Position numbers and translations under genes: made by a program. A stretch of DNA of 64,000 nucleotides from the NCBI GenBank assembly GCA_039583875.1, contig CM077163.1, forward strand, positions 111,361,213 to 111,425,212. The letters run 5' to 3'. The notes beneath the pieces are model-generated. The model was not told where the DNA came from, did no database searches, and saw nothing but the letters and a program-made list of their open reading frames with translations. Origin of the DNA: Platanthera guangdongensis (taxonomy: Eukaryota > Streptophyta > Magnoliopsida > Asparagales > Orchidaceae). Of this stretch, positions 23,994 to 34,132 are shown in pieces (the first letter of the stretch is position 1; each line of letters begins with the position of its first letter).

Positions 23994-24748
23994 TGTTAAC
24001 CCCTCCGTCTGCAACATCGTACAAGATGCCAAAACCCCCCTTTCAACACTCGCGGACTCGATTTGGCAGTCCGCCCAGTCCGGCAAGGTAACCAATCAGC
24101 CACTAAGGATGGTACCCCAGCAGCGGACTCAAGGATATGTTCAATCAGTCCGCCACGACTTGGGATATCGGATTCTCTACAACGGCGGACGTAGTGTCTC
24201 GTCCGCCCAGGCCGCCGCCCTTCAGCAGGATCGCTCCTAGCAGCAGTGGAAGCTCCAGTCCGCGAGCCCTGTCCGCCCCTTCTGCGCGGACTGGCGTCTT
24301 CTTTTCTTTTTGCTTCCCGTCACCGCTGCCCGGTTCTCCTGTACCCCGGGCAGTCGGTTATTTTAGCCCAACCCGTTTGGGAAGGCCCCCTATCCTATAA
24401 ATAGGGGGGAGGAGGTGCACCCAAGGCACGCTGTCTCGGACCCAGGAGCCTACTTGTTACAGGCTACGGACTCGAATATTGTGCCTTGCGGACTCCCCCT
24501 CGCTCTGCTCTTGTCAACCTTTTCCTTTCACGTGTAACCAAGTCTTTCTTCAATCATGGGAAAGCCCGTCGCAAGAGAGGCATTCAGGCCGCGACGGGCG
24601 AAGTCTGTTGTTGCCTTGGCTCACGGCCCTGCTGTTCTTCCTGCCCTCACCCGCTTAGTAGATCACTACTCGCAGTCTCTCTATTCCCCGGTGTTCGAAC
24701 CGTTAGCTGGTGGTGCCCGACTCCCCTTTGTGTTTTCGTGCATCAACA
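23994..24748 (+). repeat. 3' LTR of Tat element 1
   Basis: It matches 11464-12218 throughout without visible length change, with about 53 substitutions by hand count. The TATA box is at 24396-24404. The purine stretch before it (GTGCGGGGATTA) is a weak polypurine tract. Short plus-strand ORFs within it are not genes. Confidence 0.92.
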
Positions 24749-25244
24749 ATTATATCCACACCACCTGAGAGCTCTGTCTCTATCCGTGATGGTGGGTCCT
24801 TCTTCTTCGCTACAGTTTATGGAGGGTATATGAAGTGATTTGCCTATTCTCTTATGGTTTACCATAATCTTGATGTCCTTAATCTTAGATTTGAGAGAGT
24901 TTTGAGAAGAAGACACTTTAATGTTGGAGAAGAATTCTAAAACCTCTTTTCTAAGAATGGTGGAGGGTTCAGAAAGGGTATACTCCAAATCTGCGATCTC
25001 AATCATCCTTAACACTGCTTTAATCTTTGGCGAGGCATGACTGAATCCATTCCTCACAATTTCCCTCCTGGATCTCCTTGGTGACATTTGGCGCCATTGA
25101 ACCAGTGCGGCAAGATGCTGAGAGGGTTTCAGTCTCGACGGCTAGGGTTAAGGCTTTTAAGAGTGGTTTGGCTTTTTGTTTCTTGTCACCTTTATATTTA
25201 TAACAAAAAAGTTTAATTTCCTTATCATTAGAATAACCAATCAA
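24749..25244 (-). pseudogene. env-like ORF of element B, N-terminal part
   Basis: The minus-strand ATG at 25097 sits in TCAATGGCG, the same context as the env-like start of element A (TCAATGGCG at 4242). Thereafter the frame is broken several times; the open piece at 25087-24749 is in a shifted frame. It continues at 11463 beyond Tat element 1. Upstream (25244-25098) is a short open stretch corresponding to the pol/env-like spacer. Nonfunctional. Confidence 0.55.
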
Positions 25245-25870
25245 ACCTTTTTATCTTAACTTAGTATTTTTCGGTCGCACGGTATGCGTTACGCATCCTT
25301 TTATGATACATGGCATTTAGCGCTTCTATTATATCTCTCCGCTTCTCTTTCATTTACTCAATGCCTAATTAGTTTGTAACTTCCCTCACTGTCTGGATGT
25401 ACATTCTATTTGACACACCATTATTCAAATATTTTATCAATTTTGAATATAATGGAGACCTAACATGCAAATAAGCCAGTTTTTCAGTAACCTAATAATG
25501 CACTGATTTACAAGTTATTTGAGCTTGAGAATAAAGGCTGCATAAGTTAACAGTTCAGTTAATTATGAAGAGTAATTGAATCATTGTTATCTTTCTGGTG
25601 TGCTTGATTAGGTTCATCGTGAGCACATCTAACTTAATTCAGCAATTTGCAAACTTAGTCTCTATACAAGAGAGAGAGAGACTTACCTTGAGGCATGCTG
25701 CCTATAGCCTTTGAGGATTACACAATTGACAGCGTCAACCTTAGTTTATTGCTTTACATGGAGCATATTCTTTGAGCAATCATCCTGTCCCAGACATTTG
25801 CCTGGAACATCCATTGTCTAAATACCAAGTCTTATCTAGACAGGTATTTGGACTATCCTGCAAAAAAAAT
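25245..25870 (-). pseudogene. Protease remnant and pol-deletion scar of element B
   Basis: At about 25832-25783 the minus strand reads WYLDNGCSRQMSG, the copia protease active-site block, with LDNG in place of LDSG. Within about 700 bases the env-like ORF begins, so roughly 3 kb of pre-integrase, integrase, RT and RNase H is missing. The sequence between (25680-25250) has no pol motif in any frame that I can see; it includes a short (GA)n run at 25669-25680. Such an internally deleted copy would need enzymes from another element. Confidence 0.6.
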
Positions 25871-28300
25871 TCAATTACCCTTAGGCACGCAATGTTTATT
25901 GGGTCCTAGGTTCTTATTAGTATTATAATACTTTTGCGAAATTCTCTTATTGGGCTGAGCACCTTTCTGTCCACTAGCCACTTTCAGGTTGTGCCAACAA
26001 TCGATGGCAAAGTAGCCCACTTTCCCACATCACCAACATTTATGAGTGTTGTACCTTCTCTTCAGGACAACACAAAATTGTTGTCAATGAGAGATGTGAG
26101 TAGCTCCAAACTTTATTGGATGAGCATTGCATGATGCTGCTTCCTTCTTCCTGAGTGAAGGTGCTGAAGAACTAAATACAGTTGGTCTAGGATGGACCTA
26201 TTATATTTTTGGAGCCTGCCATCTAGTGGTCTCTCTCATCTCTTTTGATAAAGGATATTAGGATACAAATCTAAAGAACTTAACCTGTACAATATGGCTA
26301 GAGTGGACAACATCACTCCTTCTGAGATCATTTGTCTTCACCCTACTGGTAGAGTACACATTTGATTGATCCTTATGAAGTGGTGCAAACTTGGCAGTTT
26401 TAGAAGGTAAATTCACTTTTTAAAATACTATCAACTTATCAGGGTTATTTGATTTGACTTGATAATTTGTGTGATTAATACCCAACTTCTCAGAGGTTTG
26501 ACAAGTTGCAACTTTTGGCAACATAAAAAGAGATTGAGAAGGGTTAATCACAATCCCAAATCTCTCAGAAAATTTATGTTCTAGATATCTAATATGTTTA
26601 TATTTTTCTTCTAGAACCTTAGTCTGACACTCAAGGATTTTCTTGAGTTCAGACACCTCATGACATTTCTTATAAAACTCAATAGATTTATTGTTATAAA
26701 GAGTTTTTTAAGGCTTGAGGACTTCAATCTTCTTTGCTTGCTTTTTGGCAAGATTTCTACTCTTCTTTAGTGCATCTAGAAGCAGTCCATACTCGTCAAT
26801 CAACTGATTGACATCAGTCTCAGATTCTGAGCAATATTTATCATAGGATGAAGATGCACCAGTATCTGGACCGGTTTCATAGTCAGAGTAAGATGAAGAA
26901 ATGGAGAGAGGATGTATCTTGAATGATTCTGTATGTACCTCACTTCTTTCTTCTTCAGTTATTGCCATCAGCCCTTGGCATCCATAAACTTCTTCATCCT
27001 CCTCATTGTCACTGTCAGAGTGTGCCAGAGGGGCCCTTATTCCTATCATGGTAGCAAGATATTCCTCTTCTTCTTCTGGATCTGCACCGACAGAGATCAG
27101 TCCTATATAGGCTTCTTCTTCATCATCTTCTGATTTTGAGGAGGAAGAATATGTCCAGCTTTTCTCCTTAGTCACAAAGGACTTCTCCTTCTTCCTGTCC
27201 TTATGGTGATGGTGATGCTTCTTCTTCTTCTTCTTCTCATCCTCTTCCTTATTACTGACTGGGCAGTCAGCAATGACATGTCCAAACTTGCTGCAAAAAT
27301 AACAGATAACATTAGATGAAATCTGTTTACTAGATTTAGGGCCATACCTGTCCTTTTTGGAGGACTTCATGTGATGCGATGATGATGAGGGTCTGCTCTC
27401 TCAGCACTTCTGCTTCATAAACTTTTGAAGTTTCTTGGAGAAGGTTGCAAACTCATTATCAGACATGTGGTTGTTTGAGGAACTAGTACCAGACAATTCT
27501 GAGCTGTACTCAGCTTCTCTCCTTGGTGGAGAAGGGGTCTTTCTTCTGCTCCTTCTTGGGGCTTCTAACTTGAGGGCCATTGTCTTATCCTTGGTCTTGG
27601 ATTGACTTCCTTTCTCCTCTTCTTGTCTAGCAGCCAACTGCATTTCATAGGACAACAACTTTCCAAAGAGAATTGGTGGAGGAGTGTCTGCCAGCTTAGC
27701 CATTTCTCTAATAGCACAAATCTTGGTATCCCAATCTCTAGTGAGAGATCTAAGGAACTTGTCATTCAGCTCTTAGTTGCTGAAGACCCTACCATAGGTT
27801 CTTAGTTCATTAACTGTCCTAAAGAACCACTCAATGCAGTCAACTATTTTTTTCAGATTTGCTTTGTCTGAAAGCCTCATACTCTTGGTTAAGCATGGAC
27901 TTCCTATTATCTCTAACTTACTCAGAGCCTTCCATGTAGAGCACAAGTGTGTCCCACATTTCCTTGGAGGTTTTGCAGTGTACAAGATTTTGGAAGGTTG
28001 AGTCATCGATGACACTGACTATAATATTTTGTACCCTTTTGACCATGGTAGACAAAATTACCTCATCTTTGTCCATCTCTGTATATGTCTTGGGCACTCT
28101 TAGAGTTTGATCTATGGTGGAAGCCTTTGTGGGGATAAAAGGACCTTCCACTATAGTTACTTAGATCCTAGGGTCAGATGCTTCCATGAACAGTCTGTAC
28201 CTTTGCTTCCAGTTGCCAAATCCTTCCTTCCTGGAAATTGGTAGTTTCATGACCCCTAGCTCCTTATAGTTCATTCCTGACCCCATAATTATATCTTATA
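25871..28300 (-). pseudogene. gag of element B
   Basis: Capsid/nucleocapsid protein of a SIRE-type copia element. From the right: an N-terminal copia Gag region (28300-27918, with MEGPFIPTKAS), open pieces at 27703-27401 and 27370-26708, and 26656-26420. The CCHC zinc knuckle CYFCSKFGHVIADC lies at about 27308-27267, and a second one (C..CGKVGHYAIDC type) at about 26045-25995. Between them are a His/Lys-rich run, acidic repeats and a coiled coil. Several stops and frameshifts are present. Blocks such as YIGLISV and GIRAPL are shared with the gag of element C, so B and C belong to one family. Confidence 0.8.
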
Positions 28301-28351
28301 GCTAACCTTGGATATATACTCAGATTGATAGATCTTTTTTTCGTAACCTCC

Positions 28352-28362
28352 CTCTAATACCA
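28352..28362 (-). other. tRNA-iMet primer binding site of element B
   Basis: The minus strand reads TGGTATTAGAG, one base from the canonical TGGTATCAGAG, two bases after the LTR terminus. It fixes the element's orientation and the LTR boundary at 28365. Confidence 0.85.
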
Positions 28363-28364
28363 AT

Positions 28365-30335
28365 TGAAAGTTATTAACTTAAGGTTAGCTAATCACCTAG
28401 AGGGGGGGTGAATAGGTCTTCGAAAATTTCTTAGTCTTTTTGTTGTTTTATTTCTAAGAGATTTAGAAGTTGTCCTTAGAACCTGCAATATAAAAGAAAA
28501 ACAAGCAACACAGCCAAACATACAACTATTTATAGTGGTTCCCCAATTGGGTACATTCACTTTCCCTCCCATCTTTCTAACTTATGTTAGACAAGGCACA
28601 AACTCCTCCAAAATGCTACTCAGAGCTTATACCTCAGGCCCTCAGCCTTACACTCAGGTTCTCCTCAGAATCCTACCTCAGAACCATAAAGGTTCCTACC
28701 TCAGAGCCCTGTAGTGCTCTTACATCTTAGTGGTCCACAGACCACCAACCTCAGCCATATCTCTAAGGCCTACAGCTCAGGTTTCTCAGCCCTACAACTT
28801 CAGGCACAAGGTCCTTCTCTCAGAGTGCTGCATCACTCCTACAACTCAGTACCCTTCCAAGTACCTACAACTCAGCCTCCTCCAAGGCCTATAACTCAGT
28901 GACACACTTCTCATCTATAGCTCAGTGACTCAACATTCTCCTACCTCAGCCTTATCTCTAAGGCATACTAATCAGGTTAGGAGGACAACCCTACTCTCAG
29001 ATCTACACTTGGATCCTACCTTAGTACCCCAGCAGGGCAACTACCTTAGTGACTAATTAGTCACCTACAACTCAGGCACAAAAAGCCCTACAGCTTAGTT
29101 TCAGGTAACCTGGATCTTACAGGAATTTAAAGAAGAAGTTGTGATAATTTTAAACCACTGACTCAGAGATAAATATCTGAGTCTACCTTGCTGGACTGAG
29201 CAGATATCAGTGCAGCCCTCTTGCTATAGAAGGAGTGAGTCTTGCTCTACAGCTAACTGCTTATCTTTTGCATTGAAGAACAACTACCTGTTGTTAAAGG
29301 CTGATGACCCTTCACACAACAATCTCCTTGCTGATTAGATGAATCTGATGCCTTATTCTGCAAAGAACAAACTTGCTGAACTGGAAAAAGCTTCAGCCAT
29401 CTGCCTGCTAGTTTGCTCTACTCGACTTGGCCTTCAAGCTTATCGGAGATGATGAAGTCCAACCGCATTTATTTTTTCGTATTTTTTTCATTTGTTATTC
29501 GTTACCCTAATCCCCTTTTATTTCTTCTTTTTATATCTATTGATTTGAATCAACAACACAATTTGAGTGTTCGCCAAATCAAGGATGGTGAAAGCCACCT
29601 CCCTCAGAAAAGGACAAATAGTGACTTCCGACGCTACTGCAACTTTGCCGCAATGACATGAACTATTTTGACTTTGTTGGCTTTTGGTGACGTCAGCAGT
29701 GGTCATCCGGTACTGCTGTAGCTTTGCCGCAATGGCATGAAATACTTTGACTTATTGACTTCTGCTGATGTCAGAAGTGGTCATCACTTTCTGCACTTAG
29801 AAAAATTCCAGAAATCATTATGCATTCAGTGATTTTAAGTCACTCAATGCCTGCTGACTTGGCTCTTCATTAGAAGCATTGAGTGAACCTGCCTCATTCA
29901 ATGCTTTGGGACTTAGAGAATTTTGATAGTTTTTATCTCAACAGTTCCTTCTCAACTGCCTCAGCAGTTTCTTCTTCATATCTAAGACTATCTCCTGTCT
30001 CAACGGTTTCTTCTCAGCTATCTCAATGCTTTCTTCTTCACAACTGAGAATATATCCTGTCTCAGTGGTTTCTTCTCAATTGTCTCAATGGTTCCTTCTT
30101 CATTAGAAGTGTTGAGTGAACCTGCTTCACTCAACACTTCTAGACTTAGAGAATTCCTGCTTGCTTTATCTCAGCGGTTATGCTGAGATATTCTTCTCAG
30201 CTGTCTCAGCTATCTCAGTGGTCTCAACGCTTATGCTGAGACATTCTTCTTAGCTGTCTCATCTATCTCAGCGGTCTCAACTCTTATGCTGAGACATTCT
30301 TCTCAACTGTCTCAGTACTTTTGTCTTAGTGAAAT
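28365..30335 (-). repeat. Truncated 5' LTR of element B
   Basis: It is the inverted relative of the LTR at 30336-38214: words such as CTACCTCAG and CTACAACTCAG at 28620-29100 mirror CTGAGGTAGG and CTGAGCTGTAG at 37080-37900, and GTCTCAGC words at 29930-30330 mirror GCTGAGAC at 35920-36320. A TATAAAAAG box lies on the minus strand at 29535-29527. The 5' portion is missing because element C was inserted at 30335. Short ORFs (28714-28902, 29413-29706) are not genes. Confidence 0.75.
29634..29788 (-). promoter_or_regulatory. Duplicated 78-bp upstream element with TGACGTCA, element B LTR
   Basis: Two tandem copies with a period of about 78 bases share TTTGCCGCAAT, a CATGAA phrase and the end (A)GTGGTCATC. 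Copy one carries the palindrome TGACGTCA (29688-29695), copy two TGATGTCA (29766-29773). On the minus strand they lie about 100-250 bp upstream of the TATA box at 29527-29535. TGACGTCA is the classic plant bZIP (TGA-type) target. Element C has only one copy (near 36450, TGACGTAA). Confidence 0.6.
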
Positions 30336-31388
30336 TGTTGGGAATTGTGCCATGCAATGTTCCTCAGGATTTGAAGAAGCATCACTATTCATGCTAAGGG
30401 ACATAATGTATTTGATGTTTGCTTTATTTCATGCATGCAGGTAGTCAAATATTGGACAAGTAAGGAAAAATGAGTTGGGCAGTAAACTCAAATTTTGTCG
30501 AACTCCTCTCAGAGTTCGTCGAAATCATCTTGCTGATCATCGACCTCAACTCAGCATAAGCTTAAGAATTAGGATACAAAATTCATCAAACTTAGATCGA
30601 AGTTCGTCGAGCTCAGTTTACAGTTGATCAAGCTCAGCCCAATGCTTGTTAAGCTGATGCAAGAGAAAAATTAACTAAGGTAAAAAAGCACTGAGAGCGC
30701 AGAGAAGATCGAAGTTCGTCGAGCTCAATTTGCGGTTCATCGAGCTCACCTTAAAGCTTATCAAGTTAAAAGCCATAAAATTTGTCTAAGGCATAAGTGC
30801 TGAGACCGCTGAAAAGAAGGCATTAAGACCGCTAAGAGAGCAGAGATAGCTGGGAAGATAGCTTTGAGACAACAGAAGATAACTTAAAAGATGGCAATGA
30901 GACTGCTGAGACAGCTGGGAAGATAACGTTGAGACAATAGAAGACAATTGAGAAGATGGCATTGAGTCAGCTGAGGGTCAGTTTATTTCAGCGTTGGCGT
31001 TGGCAAAAGGAGCTGTGGGAATGGAGCTTTAAGAATTGAGCTGTGAGAATGGAGTTTTTTAAAATGGAGAAACAGTTTGGTAAAATAGCGGTGACAGAGC
31101 TGTTCAAAATGGAGAAACAGTTTGGTAAAACAGCGGTGGCGTTTCTGTTAATTTGTATGATCCTATTCAACATTTAATTCATATACGATAAATATACCGC
31201 TCATGTTAAGCTCAAGTTTTTTAGTTACTGAAATAATAAAATAGCATAAATATCATAAGCAAATAACATGTCCCGTGAATGAAAGCAAGAAACATTATCG
31301 CAGATCTCTGCCTTCGACTCGCAAATTTGTGCATCACCTGTAAATTACGACCAATTAGAAATGCAAAAATACAAAATTTTAAATTGAG

Positions 31389-32771
31389 TTATGAGAAATA
31401 AGGGAATTTTAAATACCTATTTGCACAATGTATTAGATCAGCAATTGCATCTCGTAATGCGTGCATCTCTGCTGTCCCTACACCAACACTCCTACTCTGA
31501 CGCATGTCAATGGATCCACGTCGGTCTGTTCTAATTTCATTGGCCTCTGGATATATCAAATTATCATCTTCGTCGCATGCAATGAAATCAGGGTCCGCAG
31601 TTGATGAATGTCGTCGAATGAAATTATGAACTGTCATCGTAGCAACAACAATATCCCGCTGTCTATCGAAACTGTATTGCGGCATATCCCGAAGGATTGC
31701 CCACTTTTTTTTCCAGATACTGAATGTGCGCTCTATGATACTACGCAATGATGAGTGTGCCCGGTTGAACCTTTCTTGACGTCCTCGAATAGGACGATTG
31801 CCACGTGCAAAATCTGCTAGATGATATCGTGTTTCTGGGTAAGGCTTCAAAATTCCTCTTTCTAGAGGATACCCTGCATCAACCAAATAGTACTTGCCTG
31901 CAAACAGTAAAACAGAATTTATTTCCAAATTATAAGCTAGCAAGATTCTCATGTGTTTTTTTTAAATTACCTGCAGGAGGATGCGGAAAATTCCAACAAG
32001 GTTCTCTTGTGGCTTTTTTATAAATCCGACTATCATGCGCTGAGCCCTCCCATCCGGCCATGACGAATGTGAAACACATGTTGAAATCACATACAGCCAT
32101 AACATTTTGGGTTGTCACTCCATGCCGTCCAATATATCTAACTTTATTTTCCGGAGAAATTCGAGCATCGACGCGTGTTCCATCTATTGCGCCAATACAA
32201 TCTTTGAAATATGGCATGTAACGAGAATCATTCAAAATCTGTGGCGGAATATTTTTGAATTCCCTGTCGGTTGCATCTATCATTTTATCGACATGTCAAC
32301 TAGCACATTGATGCCCCTGGAAATGAATTTACTAATAGTCTCAGTCGAATGTTGAAATTGTTCTGACGCCTATCTGACAGTACAATTTTGTGCCATCACG
32401 TATAAGGTAATTGCAAGTACCTCGTGTGGAGTTGTTCGTCTAGAGCCACGCAACCCATATTCTTCGACAAGTGAAGTTAAGAGATCAATAAAAACTTCTT
32501 TTGACATTCTAAACGTACTATGGAATCTAGCTGGATGACCACTCATTAACTCCACAAGACATTTATGTCCCGTATGTGATGATGTCATGCATGGGGTTTG
32601 AGTTTGATACAATGTATTATGCTCATGCGTCAAACATATAGTGGTATTCAGAAGCATAAAGTAGTAAGCATTTCTTTGAAGATTTAGCGAACGATTCTGG
32701 ATTTGTTCAGAATCATCAATTACGTTATCCGTGAATTCATCAACTTCTAACTGAAGATTTTGATCATCCAT
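31389..32771 (-). pseudogene. PIF/Harbinger transposase (DDE_Tnp_4), one stop codon
   Basis: It cuts and rejoins the transposon ends. ATG at 32771, just after a TTTTTGTTGCAG acceptor, suggests a 5'-UTR intron. A helix-turn-helix-like region (FRMSKEVFIDLL, TTPHEVLAITLYV) precedes the catalytic core: CIGAIDGTRV (first Asp), GSAHDSRIY (second Asp), SIIERTFSIWK (Glu). A 73-nt intron at 31898-31970 (GTAATT/TTTGCAG) splits the core and keeps the phase. The only clear defect is TAG at 32372-32370, in a position where related proteins keep an open reading frame. All three catalytic residues are present. Confidence 0.88.
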
Positions 32772-33123
32772 AATCTGAACTGCAACAAAAAATGTGCCAA
32801 TATGATTTGAAAAATAATTATCAGCAAGAGAACATTCATACAGATTATACAACCACTTTATACAGTTTATACAAATTATCAGCTCACATCCATTTTTGCT
32901 TGATTGAATAAAAAAACTAATTAAAGAAAGTCACCACATATATCACGAGCTTAAATCAAGTTCCATAGACAACATTAATAAACTCTAAACATAGAACATG
33001 AGCTTAAATCAAGTTCCATAGACAACATAGATAAACCCTAAACATAAAACATGAGCTTAAATCAAGTTCCATAGACAACATAGATAAACCCTAAACATAA
33101 AACAAGACTAGAAACATCAGTGA

Positions 33124-34132
33124 TCATGGACCCAACTGCTGGGTCAGGCTTCGATAACGGTTCTTCAACCACCACACCCTCTTGTCTTCATCAAGACAAA
33201 GGAACATTTCCCTATTTGTTTTTTGCATCATAAAAACTGTTGCAAAGTCGTATAGGAAATGATCTCCAATAATATCTTCATGTTTATTGAGTTCTTTTAC
33301 GACTTCCGCAATGCTGTATGATTGAGTTGACGGATTGGTGGCTTCTCTAATAGCTAGTCCAACCGATCGTGTTTCCTCCACCAAAGAGCCAATGTTTAGG
33401 CGTACTGCGTGCTTCTCTCTCCCGACCTTTGCTTTGCCCTTATTTATACGTTTTCTCACCGTGTCATTTGACTCTTCCTCATTACTATATGTCGGGCGGG
33501 TACATGAACCAAAGTCACCTGCATTCATTGGAGTAGAGATAGGCTCCACCTCCTCCTCCTCATCATCAATGAGTCAATGATCTCCCGTAGAAGAGTGGCG
33601 CTTTCCTAAACTTGGTGCCCAACAATGTTCTCGGGTCGCATCCACTTCACTGAACATCATATCCAATTTCTCTTCGAGCTCTGGTGAGATGCCAGTATAG
33701 CGAAATTTTTTTGCTGCGGGCATAATCTAAAAAATAACAAATATATAACTCATTAGAATTTATATGATAAGAAAGCAAAGGAAATAAGATAACCTAGCTT
33801 AAAACCTTAAGTCACTCATCCCACCAGTCGTCAGACGCATCTATAGTCCTCCTTGAGGTGTTCCATCCCAAACCGGTCTCTTTTCCTTTAAGATCTTTCC
33901 ACAATTTCCATTCCTTTTTCAACATATCCCATTTATTTTTCATTTGCCCTCGATCGTATTGTCTGCCAGTGCGTGCTTGAAAATTTGCTACTAAATTATT
34001 CCATCCAACTTTGTTGAAGTGTGTGGTCGGCCTATTATCGATTTCAATTTCTCTCGCACAGAGCTCACAATAGATAAAGACCTTATTTGCATCCCATGTA
34101 GCAGACACTCCACCTTCCTTAGGTTTACCCAT
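33124..34132 (-). pseudogene. Harbinger ORF1: Myb/SANT-like DNA-binding protein, two exons
   Basis: The second protein of PIF/Harbinger elements, thought to bind the ends and help the transposase. Exon 1 (34132 to about 33812) has the plant Myb/SANT-like domain with W residues at WDANK, GWNNLV, NKWDMLKKEWKLWK and the closing DWWDE. The sequence up to about 33725 is not coding and looks like an intron. Exon 2 resumes with AAKKFRYTGISPELEEKLD and a C-terminal block REMFLCLDEDKRVWWL. A TGA near 33573 interrupts exon 2, after which the frame stays open from 33549 to 33124. Confidence 0.82.

Larger units (their letters stand above)
11464..24748 (+). mobile_element. Tat element 1: Ty3/gypsy retrotransposon with antisense genes
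   Basis: A 13.3-kb element with two 755-bp LTRs (TGTTAAC...CATCAACA), a gag-pol frame, a tandem-repeat region and two antisense genes before the 3' LTR. A second RNase H-like domain after the normal one and antisense ORFs after pol are known traits of the Tat lineage. Flanks are ACTAT (11459-11463) and ATTAT (24749-24753), a 5-bp target duplication with one mismatch. By hand I count about 53 differences between the LTRs (about 93% identity), so the copy is old. It is inserted in the env-like ORF of element B. Confidence 0.9.
9050..30335 (-). mobile_element. Element B: minus-strand SIRE-like copia element with pol deletion, split by Tat element 1
   Basis: Read from right to left: truncated 5' LTR (30335-28365), initiator-Met primer site (28362-28352), gag (to about 25900), a protease scrap (about 25830), then directly env-like sequence (from 25097). 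Integrase, RT and RNase H are absent. Tat element 1 (11464-24748) is inserted in the env-like part, which resumes at 11463 and runs to 9452. The LTR is cut at 30335 by element C. The missing piece should lie to the right of element C, outside the window. Confidence 0.78.
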
